Shown one piece after another: positions 56,435 through 64,000 of a stretch of DNA of 64,000 bases. The stretch is from Kitasatospora sp. A2-31 (GTDB lineage Bacteria > Actinomycetota > Actinomycetes > Streptomycetales > Streptomycetaceae): contig NZ_JAKNTA010000011.1 of NCBI RefSeq assembly GCF_022288725.1, positions 186,001 to 250,000 on the forward strand. The letters are read 5' to 3'. A program made the translations under genes and the position numbers. Under the pieces are notes generated by a model. That model was not told the DNA's origin. It searched no databases and worked only from the letters and a program-made list of their open reading frames with translations. Position 1 is the first letter of the stretch; every line of letters starts with the position of its first letter.

Positions 56435-57652
56435 GTGGTGGTCTTCCTCCTCGCACTGAGCGCCGCCTGCTGCCTGGGCCTCGGGTTCGTCCTCCAGCAG
56501 CACGCGGCACAACGTGCCCCGCGTGGCGACCTGCTGCACTGGCGACTGCTGCTCGACCTGCTGCGGATGCCCGAGTGGCTGCTCGGCACCGGCTTCATGG
56601 TCAGCGGGCTCATCCTCTCCGCGCTCGCACTCAACCAGGGCGAGGTCTCGCTGGTAGAACCGCTGCTCGCGACGAACCTGCTCTTCGCCATGGCCCTGTC
56701 CCGGGTCCTGACCCGCCAGTCCCTCGGGCGCTCCGGCTGGATCGGGGTGCTGCTCCTCGCCCTCGGCGTCACGGCCTTCATCGTGGCCGGACGGCCCACC
56801 GGCGGCGGTCCACCGGCCGGTGAACTACGGCACTGGCTGGTGGTCGGAACGGTCACCGGGCTGACCCTGCTCCTGGTCTCGCTCGCCCGCCGGCTTCCCC
56901 TCTTCGAGGAGGCCACGCTGCTCGCCCTGGCCGCGGGCCTGCTCTACGGCCTCCAGGACGCCCTCACCCGCACCACCACCCAGCGTCTCGATCACGACGG
57001 CGTGCGAGCCGTGCTGGGCACCTGGCAGCCGTACGCGGTGGTGGCGGCCGGCGTGGTCGGACTGCTGTTGGTACAGAGTGCGTTCGAGGCCGCACCGTTG
57101 CGGATGTCGCTGCCCGCGCTGACCGCCGCGCAGCCGATCACCGGGATCGTCTGTGCGGTCGGCTTCCTCGGCGACCGCCTGCGGGTCACGCCCGGCGCCC
57201 TGGCCTGGGAGATCGCCGGGCTGATCGCCATCGTCGTCGGCGTGATCGTGATCGGTCGCCACCCCGCGATGCCCGGCTCCACCGGCGACCTGCTGGAGAG
57301 CGTCGGCGACCTCCCCGAGGGCGGGGGCCGGACCTCGGCTGAAGCCGCCTCCGACGCCGGTGGCAGTTCGGACGCAGGTGCCGGTCCCGGTTCGGACGCA
57401 GGTTCCGGTACCGGTTCGGACGCAGGTTCCGGTACCGGTTCGGATCCCACCGCCGACCCAGCTCCGGGGCCGGGCCTGCCGCACCAGGACTCCCCCGGCA
57501 GCCCTCCCACCGGCGGCCCCGTCGACGGCAGTCCGACAACCGACCGCCGCGGCTCCGACGGCCGCACGCCCGGCGACCACGCACCCGGCGACCACGGACC
57601 GGACCGCCGCGAGGGCAACGATCCGCGCGGCACCGGCGGGAGCCCCCGGTAG
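56435..57652 (+). CDS. DMT-superfamily (EamA/NIPA-like) membrane protein with repetitive tail
   Basis: About 405 residues. The first 280 form nine or ten helices of a drug/metabolite-transporter-type protein (VVFLLALSAACCLGLGFVLQQ, SLVEPLLATNLLFAMALS, ALTAAQPITGIVCAVGFLGD). The last 120 residues are a disordered Gly/Ser/Asp/Pro tail built from a 24-bp DNA repeat (GSDAGSGT). Start at GTG 56435 (or 56438) places the first helix at the N-terminus. Substrate unknown. Confidence 0.88.
   Translation: MVVFLLALSAACCLGLGFVLQQHAAQRAPRGDLLHWRLLLDLLRMPEWLLGTGFMVSGLILSALALNQGEVSLVEPLLATNLLFAMALSRVLTRQSLGRSGWIGVLLLALGVTAFIVAGRPTGGGPPAGELRHWLVVGTVTGLTLLLVSLARRLPLFEEATLLALAAGLLYGLQDALTRTTTQRLDHDGVRAVLGTWQPYAVVAAGVVGLLLVQSAFEAAPLRMSLPALTAAQPITGIVCAVGFLGDRLRVTPGALAWEIAGLIAIVVGVIVIGRHPAMPGSTGDLLESVGDLPEGGGRTSAEAASDAGGSSDAGAGPGSDAGSGTGSDAGSGTGSDPTADPAPGPGLPHQDSPGSPPTGGPVDGSPTTDRRGSDGRTPGDHAPGDHGPDRREGNDPRGTGGSPR
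57363..57444. repeat. 24-bp in-frame tandem repeat
   Basis: About three copies of a 24-bp unit encoding GSDAGSGT-like repeats in the tail of the DMT protein; the last two copies are identical. Confidence 0.9.
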
Positions 57653-57671
57653 TCCCGGGACGGGCGACGGC

Positions 57672-58425
57672 ATGTGCTGGAGCGCGCAGGCGGACCTGGC
57701 GGCCGGCGGCGCGGTCGCGGGGGTCGGCCTGATCTGTCTGGCCCGCGCGTACCGCGCCGGGCGACCGGAGCGCCTGCTCCTCGCCTCGCTCCCCCTGGTG
57801 CTCGGCGTCCACCAGCTGATCGAGGCCGCGGTCTGGTTCGGCACCGAGGGCGACCTGCCCGCAGCCGCGGCCGGGTGGGCCCGCACCGCATGGGCGGTGA
57901 TCGCCCTGCCGCTGCTGCCCGCGCTCGTCCCCGCCGGGGTCCGGTGCGCGGCACGCGAACCGGCGCGAACCGGCCCGCCGACGGCGCCTCCTGCCCTTCG
58001 TGCTCCTCGGCGTCCTCGTCGCCGTACCGCTCGCCGTGGCCGTCGCCAGCCATCCGGTCGGGGCCGCCGAACACGGCCACACCCTCGCCTACGCCGTCGG
58101 CCTCCCGCACCCGGGATTCCTGCTGACCGGCTACCTGCTCGCCACCGTCGGCTCGCTCCTCCTCAGCGGCGACCGCCGGCTGCGGCACCTCGGCCTGCTC
58201 ACCGGCGTGGGCGCCGCCGTCTGCGCGTTGCTGTGGCGGCTGGCCTTCGTCTCCACCTGGTGCGCGCTCGCCGCTCTGGCCAGCGTGCTCCTGCTCCGTT
58301 GGACCGCCAATGAGCCTGACGACCGCCCACTCGACGGCAGCCCGCCCGACGGCCGCCGTTCCCCCCGGAGGCCGGCCGGCCAGCGCACGCCCTCCGGCGG
58401 AGCGGGCGGTCGGGGCAGGTCCTAG
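57672..58425 (+). pseudogene. DUF6629-type membrane protein, frameshifted by a 10-bp duplication
   Basis: About 247 residues when repaired, with six or seven helices: MCWSAQADLAAGGAVAGVGLICLARAYRAGRP, LVLGVHQLIEAAVWFGTEG, then after the break LLPFVLLGVLVAVPLAVAVASHPVG and YAVGLPHPGFLLTGYLLATVGSLLLSG. The MCWSA start and HQLIEAAVW are typical of the family, whose function is unknown. At 57954-57973 the unit CGCGAACCGG is doubled; one copy gives AREPARRRRLLPFVLLG. Confidence 0.85.
57954..57973. repeat. 10-bp exact tandem duplication at a frameshift
   Basis: CGCGAACCGG at 57954-57963 and again at 57964-57973; dropping one rejoins the DUF6629 frames. Confidence 0.92.
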
Positions 58426-58541
58426 CTTGTCAGCAGTCCCGGCCGGGTGAGGGGTCCAGTCGCGGATGGGTGAGTCGGGGCGAAGCCAAACCCGGGAAGA
58501 GGCTGATTCCGAAGGATTGCCTTGTGAACCACCCAGTGAGG

Positions 58542-58742
58542 TCAGGCGTTGCCGAACGGTGCAACCCAGGGACGTTCTCCGACCTCGCAGTGGTAGCAAC
58601 GCGCCACAGCGCCGTCGTGGTTGTACCACTCATGGGCTCCGCAATCCCGGCTGCCCTTGTCGGCCAGGCCTCGCTCGACGAGGAACCAGGGCAGATGCCT
58701 GCGCAAACGGGTACGCCACCGGTACCGACCGCTCCGAGTCAT
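58542..58742 (-). CDS. Small zinc-ribbon-like protein
   Basis: 66 residues. The C-terminal half has C-x2-H then C-x2-H/C pairs in CGAHEWYNHDGAVARCYHCEVGERPW, which would bind one zinc. The N-terminal half is basic. Similar short proteins (HEWYN...CYHC) are frequent in streptomycetes; the role is unknown. ATG at 58742. Confidence 0.75.
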   Translation of the reverse strand: MTRSGRYRWRTRLRRHLPWFLVERGLADKGSRDCGAHEWYNHDGAVARCYHCEVGERPWVAPFGNA

Positions 58743-58824
58743 TCCGCGAGGCTAACCCGATCCAGCTGCCCACGGAGATCATTTACCGGGCCGAGGATCT
58801 GGGCCGAGCGACTGGTATCACCGC

Positions 58825-59154
58825 ATGACCGCACCCGAGTCCGAGTGGATCCTCGTCGCGCACTACGAGAACGTCTCCGGCCGCCTCCGGCCCGTAGCCG
58901 CCGCGCGTGCCTGACTACGGGAGCGGGGGATCGACTGGACCCCCTTCACCGCCGACGAGATCCGCTCCGGCCTGACGTGCGGCGTCGGCCCGGACGGCCG
59001 ATGGCACGGCTGGTTCCACGTCCACCTCCACGGACCGCTCCTCCGCCGCCTCGGGCTGCACCCCGACCAGCCGACCTCGACGATCACCGGAACGGCCCCG
59101 CCCGGGTGGTGGCACGCCGAGGCCGAGCGCCACTCCCGCGAGCCCGGCCGGTGA
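58825..59154 (+). pseudogene. Small conserved protein with premature TGA stop
   Basis: A 109-codon frame with start MTAPESEWILVAHYENVSGRLRPV and end PPGWWHAEAERHSREPGR. An in-frame TGA at 58912-58914 cuts it after 29 residues; downstream codons continue sensibly (LRERGIDWTPFTADEIRSG, GRWHGWFHVHLHGPLLRRLGLHPDQ). Either a nonsense mutation or a sequence error. I recall intact streptomycete homologues but not their function. Confidence 0.65.
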
Positions 59155-59189
59155 TCGCCACGGCCGGCCCGCCCAGGCTGCCCGGCCCG

Positions 59190-59708
59190 TCAGGAACACT
59201 TGCTCGCAGCCAACGCCTTCACCATCACGAGCTCGCGGCCTGCGCCACCCGGCAGAAGAGCTCCGGGCTCCGCCGACGCCACGAAGCCGTGGCGCCGGTA
59301 GAGCGCCAGGGCCGGTTCGTTCCCCGGGAGCACGGCAAGCTTCAGCAGCTCCGCGCGGGACGTCCGCGCCCAGTCCTCGACCGCCGTGATCAACCGGTCG
59401 CCCACCCGACGGCCGCGGACCTCGGGGCTGACCCAGAGCGATCGCAGCTCCGCGGTCCGGCCCGTCCGCCCGCTCCCGTCGGCGGTGCCGGGAAGGCCGC
59501 TGACCATGCCGACGCCGCGCCCGCCCACCTGTGCGGCGAGGTGGTACGCCCCGGGCAGCTCCAGCCGGGCCCGCCAGCGCTGCTCCTCACCACGGTCCCA
59601 GTCCGCCGACCGCACCTTGAACGCGTGCGGCGCATCGGCCAGTGCGGCCAGGCGCAGCGCCCGCCACAACGGCCAGTCGTCCGTCGTCAGCACCTGAAGC
59701 GTCACCAC
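59190..59708 (-). CDS. GNAT-family N-acetyltransferase
   Basis: 172 residues with the acetyl-CoA site in LWVSPEVRGRRVGDRLI (R/Q-x2-G-x-G/A) and the C-terminal LAVLPGNEPALALYRRHGFV. Substrate unknown. Start at tandem GTG codons (59708/59705). Confidence 0.92.
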   Translation of the reverse strand: MVTLQVLTTDDWPLWRALRLAALADAPHAFKVRSADWDRGEEQRWRARLELPGAYHLAAQVGGRGVGMVSGLPGTADGSGRTGRTAELRSLWVSPEVRGRRVGDRLITAVEDWARTSRAELLKLAVLPGNEPALALYRRHGFVASAEPGALLPGGAGRELVMVKALAASKCS

Positions 59709-59756
59709 GCCGCGAGTCTCCCCTCACCTGTCCCCGGAGTCCACCCCGCCGACCGC

Positions 59757-60253
59757 CTAGGGAAGGTAGACCGCAGCGCCGGTCCTGCGGGCCGCGTCGA
59801 CCTGCTGCAGGCGGGCGAACTCCGCCGCCCCATCAGGTCGAGCCATCCGGCCACGCGCCGGACCTGCCACTCGGTGTGCTCCTCGGGGTCGAGGACGATG
59901 CCTGCGAGTTGGTCGTCCGTCAGCTCGCCGCCGTCGAAGACGAATCCGACCTTGGCCAGCGGCCAGGACGCATCCGGCCCGTTGAACACGACGGCAAGGA
60001 GCCGGGGGCTCGCCAGCAGGCCGGGGGCGGCACTCTCCAGGTCGATGCCGGTCTCCTCGCGGCACTCCCGGACCGCGGTCTCCAGCGGATGTTCGCCGTG
60101 CTCGACGTTCCCGCCGGGCCAGCCCCAGAACCCGGGGTCTTGGCGCGAGCGCATCCCGAGCGGACGGCCGTGAGTATCCGTGAAGTAGAAGCAGCCGAAG
60201 ACGGTCGCGTTCTCGATGGTCTGCACGTACTGTTCCGGCGGCAACCAGCTCAT
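59757..60253 (-). pseudogene. NUDIX hydrolase, one-base frameshift near the end
   Basis: About 164 residues. WGWPGGNVEHGEHPLETAVRECREETGIDL carries the NUDIX box (GX5EX7REUXEEXGU). YVQTIENATVFGCFYFTD begins the fold. Near 59830 one G appears missing from a G-run: the frame leaves WLDLMG and the true C-terminus AAEFARLQQVDAARRTGAAVYLP lies in another frame, ending at the TAG 59757. ATG at 60253 follows GGAGA. Substrate unknown. Confidence 0.85.
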
Positions 60254-60515
60254 GCTCGGTCTCCTCGTCGGGCGTGCGCCACAGCGCGCCTGTACGGCCG
60301 AGGGCCACGCTATCGCCCGCACCGGCGGTTCGTCCGCCGGTGCGTTCGGCCGATCCGGGTCTCGGCTCGCCCGGCTACCCGGCTCCTCCGGCTCGGTCGG
60401 GCGGTCGGTCACCTGGCCGGATCACGCGGCTCGGTCACCCGGGCCGGTCACGGGGCCGGGCCGGCCGGCACGCAGCGAGCTGGCCCGGACGCGCGACGCC
60501 GCACGGGCGCCGGCG

Positions 60516-61773
60516 TCACCGGGCCGCAGCCCCCGCCGGTTCGGCGGCCGCCGGTTCGGCGCCGGCCGTGGTCCTCGGAACCGATCCGGGCACCGCGCCC
60601 CGACCGCGCGAGCGGTCCATCTCCCGCCACTCCGGGCGCAGGCCCGCCAAGGTGGTGGTGGCCAGGTAGAGGCTGCCGAAGGCGAGCAGTACCGGCAGCA
60701 GGCCGGTGAGCGCGGCGGCGCTGCCGGCGAGCAGGCCGCCGAGGGGTATGCCAGCCCAGGCCAGCGAGTCGCCCAGGGCGCCGACCCGGCCCAGCAGGTG
60801 GCGCGGGACGCGCTCGAAGGTGATCGCGCCGAGGATCGGGTTGAGGAACCCGGCCCCGAAGCCGCCCACCGCGAACACGGCGAGCACCACACCCATCGGC
60901 GCATCGAGCGCGAGGACCAGGAAGCGCGGAGCGCCACAGAGCAGGAAGCCGGCGAAGAAGACCGTCCGGCGCGGCAGGCGGTGGGCGACGACCGCCGCCA
61001 CCAGACTGCCCGTGACCGCGGCGATCCCCCAGGCGCTGCCGGAGAGCCCGATGGCCGCCGGGCCGCCGCCGGACTCCTTGGCCCAGAGCGGGACCAGCAC
61101 CGTCATGAACCCGGCGTCGAGCAGGTTGGTGATGCCGATCATCACGATCACGGTGAGCATCAGCGGCTCGCTGCGCAGGAAGGTGAACCCCTCCCGGAAC
61201 ATCTGCCAGTAGCCGACCTCCTTCTCTGCGGTCGCGCCCTCCCCGCCGGCCCCGGGCTCGGCGGCCGCGCGGCCCATGCCCGCAGGCAGGGCGAGCGCGA
61301 TCACCAGCGAACCGAGGGCGAACGCGGCGGCGTTGACGGTCAGGCCCGCCATCGGGCCGAGCAGTGCGATGAGACCACCACCGACCGCCGGGCCGATCGT
61401 CGAGGCCAGCCGCTCGGTGACGCCGGCGAGCCCGGTGGCCCGCTCCAGCGGTATCCGGGCGCGGTCGGCCGCCTCCGGGACCATCACCTCCTTGGCGAGG
61501 TCCCCCGGGCCGCGAACCCCGCCGACCACACCGACCATGACCAGGAGCAGCCAGAACGGCAGTGCGCCGAGGCCGTGCAGCAGCGGGATCAGACCCGCGG
61601 CGACGGCACTGACCGCGTCCGTCGTCCAGGAGACGAGGCGCGGACCCAACCGGTCGATCAGTGGCCCGGTCAGGGCCTTGACCAGGACGTACGGCGTCAT
61701 CTCGACGAACGCGACGAGGCCGGTCATGGTGGCGCTGCCGGTGGTGGCGAGGACGACGCTTCTCTTCGGTCAT
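60516..61773 (-). pseudogene. MFS drug exporter, N-terminal helices missing
   Basis: DHA3-type exporter. The ATG at 61773 gives MTEEKR, but within six codons the frame shifts to VVLATTGSATMTGLVAFVEMTPYVLVKALTGPLIDRLGPR, skipping the first helix or two that normally lie between. From there about 415 residues are intact (GVRGPGDLAKEVMVPEAADR, FLNPILGAITFERVPRHLLGRV) to the stop at 60516. The loss is probably a junction near 61755. A 24-bp perfect palindrome lies just upstream of the ATG. Confidence 0.82.
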
Positions 61774-61785
61774 GGCTGCAGCCTA

Positions 61786-61838
61786 GAACCGCAAAGACTT
61801 CTTCGCAAAGGAATTTTGCGAAGAAGTCTTTGCGGTTC
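61786..61838. promoter_or_regulatory. Perfect 24-bp inverted repeat upstream of the MFS gene
   Basis: Arms 61786-61809 and 61815-61838 match without a mismatch; the loop is GGAAT. It is AT-richer than its surroundings and begins 12 bases before the MFS start (minus strand), so it may be a repressor operator overlapping the promoter rather than a terminator. Within each arm GCAAAG occurs twice. Confidence 0.55.
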
Positions 61839-61886
61839 CCCGGGGCGGTCCGGACGCGGTCCGCGGGCGCGCCGCCCGGCCCGGCG

Positions 61887-62035
61887 TCAGTCCAGGGCGA
61901 CCGTCAGCGCCAGCACCACGGTCAGGCCGCCGGCCGGACTCCGCCGGACGGCGTGGTCCACCAGCCCGGCCAGCGCCGTCTCCAGCCGCCGGGCGTCGCC
62001 CTTCACCACCGGCAGCCCGCGGGGGGCCCGCCCGC
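61887..62035 (-). pseudogene. Histidine kinase ATPase-domain fragment (tentative)
   Basis: About 48 residues ending at a stop: GLPVVKGDARRLETALAGLVDHAVRRSPAGGLTVVLALTVALD with GD-xxRL and L-x-N/DHA-x-R-x-SP-x-GG spacing like the N box of sensor kinases (HATPase_c), although the asparagine is replaced by aspartate. No start and no rest of a kinase are present. Confidence 0.4.
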
Positions 62036-62140
62036 ATCACCAGACCCGCCCGCACCACCCGTCCCACCGACCGTCCCACCGACCGCCCGGCCGGCTCCGC
62101 CCGCCCGGCCCGATCCGGCCGCCGAACCTAGACTGACCCC

Positions 62141-62550
62141 ATGACCCGGCTCAACGACCAGGTCCAGGAGCTGCTCCAGGAGTACGCCGACCTGATCTCG
62201 ATCACCGGAGGGGACGCCTTCCGGGCCCGCTCCTACGAGAAGGCGGCCCGCGCGGTGGGCGGCCACCCGGAGGACGTCGCACGGTTGGACACCAAGGGGC
62301 TCCAACAGATCCCCGGCGTCGGCAAGTCCACCGCCGAGAAGATCGCCGAGTACCTCGCCACCGGCCGGATGTCCGCGCTGGAGACGCTGCGCGCCAAGGT
62401 CCCGCCCGGCGTCCGGGAGATGATGGCCGTCCCCAGCGTCCGACCGCCTGAGCGAGGTGGCCGGGTTCGGCGAGCGCAGCGGAGAGAAGATCCTGCACGG
62501 CATCGAGCTGATGCGGCAGTCCGGCGGCCGGACCCTGCTCGACGCCCCAC
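62141..62550 (+). pseudogene. PolX-type DNA polymerase/helix-hairpin-helix protein, N-terminal fragments
   Basis: The N-terminal region of an X-family polymerase/PHP protein: VQELLQEYADLISITGGDAFRARSYEKAARAVGG and LQQIPGVGKSTAEKIAEYLATG (helix-hairpin-helix). After REMMAVP the frame changes at about 62440 and about 30 residues are lost before LSEVAGFGERSGEKILHGIELMRQSGGRTLLDA, after which the remaining 400 residues (polymerase and PHP domains) are absent. A TAGACT -10 seven bases before the ATG suggests a leaderless transcript. Confidence 0.75.
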
Positions 62551-62620
62551 CGAGGACGTGATCAACACCTGGACCTGGCAGCGGCTGAAGAAGTTCCTGC
62601 GCAAGGACGCGCTTCGCTGA
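62551..62620 (+). pseudogene. Unrecognised C-terminal fragment
   Basis: About 22 codons, TEDVINTWTWQRLKKFLRK to a stop at 62620, joined behind the PolX fragment. Composition suggests the end of a real gene; family not recognised. Confidence 0.35.
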
Positions 62621-62982
62621 CCGCGCGGACCGAAACCTCCGGTTCGCCCGGATTCGCGGGGCAGAACCCTGGTGCAACGACCGCAACAGGCGCATCATGG
62701 AAGTGGACCTGCGAGGTAGACGAGGAAGTTCGACCGCAGGAGGCAGTGGCGACAGATCGAGACGGATCAGGGTCTGCCGCTGGTACCTAGGTCGACGATC
62801 GAACTACAGGCCGGAGGACGTGACGTCCGGAGGCCACCCCCCGCCTCGCAGGTTCCGCACGTCCGGACCACCACGACCGTCGGCACTCCCGGGCTCCGGC
62901 CACCCGCTACCGTTCCTCCGTACCGACAACGGCCTCGCCCGACGGCGCCGGGCCGCCCGCCACGCCCCCGGAGGACGGCCCG
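62621..62982. other. Intergenic region, nothing recognised
   Basis: About 360 bases with no convincing gene. A short palindrome-like GGACGTGACGTCC is present at about 62815-62827. A GGAGG site precedes the next ATG. Confidence 0.4.
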
Positions 62983-63645
62983 ATGCCCGACTACCGCCGA
63001 CTCGCCGTCGCCGGGCCGTACTTCGTACTGCACACCGCCCCCGCACCCGACGACACCCCACCGCCGGGGTACCGTCCACTGCGCGAGCTGTACGCGACCG
63101 GGCCGGACTCCCTGCTGGCCGCGCGGATCCGGGAGGTCGCGCGCCGGCTCGGCACCGCCGAGCCCCGGGTCGCGGCGTCGATCCTGCACCTCGGACTCGC
63201 CGCCCGGTTCTGCTCGGTCAGCCTCGGCGCCGCCGTCCTGCTCGGCACCGTCCCCGAGCTGGACCCCGACCGGGCCCACCTGCGCGTCCCCGAGCAGGGC
63301 CCGATCGACCTGTGGGCGCCCCACCGGCCGCAGCCCGCGAGCTCGGGCACCTCTCCCGGCGAGGCCGGCTCCGAGCCCCTGCCCGACCTACCCGAACTGG
63401 CCGACCGGCTCCACCGGGTACTGGTCCAGGGGCAGTTGGCGCCGCTGGCCACCGCCGTCCGGGCCGCGGTCCCGGTCTCGGAGCGGCTGCTCGACGGCAA
63501 CGCCGCCTCGGCGCTGGCGGGCACGCTGCGGATGCTGCGCCCGCACGCCGCCCCCGGCCGGGCCGAGGCGCTCGTCGCACGGTTGCTGGGCCGGCCGCCC
63601 CTGGCCGGCACCGGGGCGCTGCACACCGGCGGTTTGTCCGGGTGA
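62983..63645 (+). pseudogene. FhuF-like ferric iron reductase, C-terminal Fe-S motif missing
   Basis: 220 residues: YATGPDSLLAARIREVARRLGTAEPRVAASILHLGLAARFCSVSLGAAVL, IDLWAPHR and LDGNAASALAGTLRMLR match (2Fe-2S)-binding FhuF-type siderophore reductases of streptomycetes. The defining C-terminal cysteine motif (CCxxYR..CxxC) should follow LLGRPPLAGTGALH but is absent; the sequence instead runs into the opposite-strand gene and an accidental stop. ATG 62983 with GGAGG. Confidence 0.7.
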
Positions 63646-63646
63646 A

Positions 63647-64000
63647 GTAGGCCGCGCTCGGGACGTAGACGGTGTCCCCTCGGACGGCCACCGCGGTGGG
63701 GTTGGAGAGGCCGTCCTGCGCGGTGAGGACCGTGTGGCGGCTGCCGTGCTCGTCGAGGTAGACGGCCTCATTGGGCGTGTTGAGCGCCGCGATCAGCCGG
63801 TCGCCGCGGCCGATGAAGCCGAAGTCGTCCAGGCCAGGCCGTTGGCGCCGAACGCTCCGGGGGCGGGCCTCAGCAGTGCGTCGTCCGACCAGACCACCGG
63901 GTCCCCGCCGGCCACCGGCACCGTGCGGACCAGGCCGAGCGCCGAATCCGCGGAGTAGAGCAGGCCGGCCCGCTCGTCGAGGGCGAGGCCGTTGGGCAGG
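63647..64000 (-). pseudogene. SMP-30/gluconolactonase-like beta-propeller, partial and frameshifted
   Basis: Internal part of a six-bladed propeller: LPNGLALDERAGLLYSADSALGLVRTVPVAGG, then after a frame break DDFGFIGRGDRLIAALNTPNEAVYLDEHG and GLSNPTAVAVRGDTVYVPSAAYFT. The start lies outside the window to the right; the end is lost at about 63645. At 63830-63839 the unit CAGGC is doubled and one copy restores GANGLDDFGFIG. Possibly secreted lactonase-like or binding protein. Confidence 0.7.
63830..63839. repeat. 5-bp tandem duplication at a frameshift
   Basis: CAGGC twice in succession; one copy removed rejoins the beta-propeller frames. Confidence 0.85.

Overview
This is high-GC actinobacterial DNA, most likely from a Streptomyces or Kitasatospora relative. 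It has dense G/C-ending codons, many GTG starts, GTGA/ATGA stop-start overlaps, U-run-less hairpin terminators, and family-typical genes: whiE-like aromatic PKS, NnaR-type HemD regulator, class F sortase, DUF1876, roadblock/LC7 proteins and DUF6247. No rRNA, tRNA, CRISPR array or insertion sequence was found.

Layout. 1-3100 (+): minimal type II PKS with aromatase and cyclase, in spore-pigment order. 3093-15037 (-): an NRPS locus of small discrete proteins (lone C domains, two A-PCP proteins, a damaged C-A-PCP protein, an acyl-CoA dehydrogenase) and an MFS exporter. 15.5-19 kb: a lipoprotein, an NTF2-like protein, and a small surface protein next to a class F sortase. 19-24.7 kb: head-to-tail fragments of unrelated genes (O-methyltransferase, beta-helix protein, endonuclease IV, MMPL transporter, sphingomyelinase, SNF2 helicase, MFS). 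25-27.6 kb: DUF1508 protein and two glycosyltransferases. 27.8-30.5 kb: three roadblock-type proteins and a winged-helix-type protein. 31-36 kb: short UvrA paralogue, SOS box, VOC protein, a hydrolase, and three copies of a hairpin-rich intergenic element. 36-38 kb: RidA, HxlR and a toxin-antitoxin-like trio. 38.4-48.7 kb: assimilatory nitrate/nitrite block (nasA, FAD oxidoreductase, nirB, nirD, narK) divergent from nnaR and a sirohydrochlorin chelatase. 49-64 kb: carboxyltransferase, SLT-domain protein behind a possible c-di-AMP riboswitch, AEC transporter, MarR/hydrolase pair, AhpD-like protein, DMT transporter, GNAT, NUDIX, MFS exporter and further fragments.

How genes work together. The nitrate block is a coherent pathway: uptake (NarK), nitrate to nitrite (NasA), nitrite to ammonium (NirBD), with sirohaem synthesis and regulation next door. 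The NRPS block is one likely transcript with stop-start overlaps and reads as a dissociated assembly line with its own exporter.

Caution on quality. At least nine otherwise intact genes are frameshifted, and in seven of them the break is an exact tandem duplication of 4-31 bp that is not a multiple of three. Many others end abruptly inside conserved domains. This looks more like unmerged contig overlaps and misjoins (draft or metagenome scaffolding) than natural decay. Genes marked pseudogene are broken in this sequence and may be intact in the organism.
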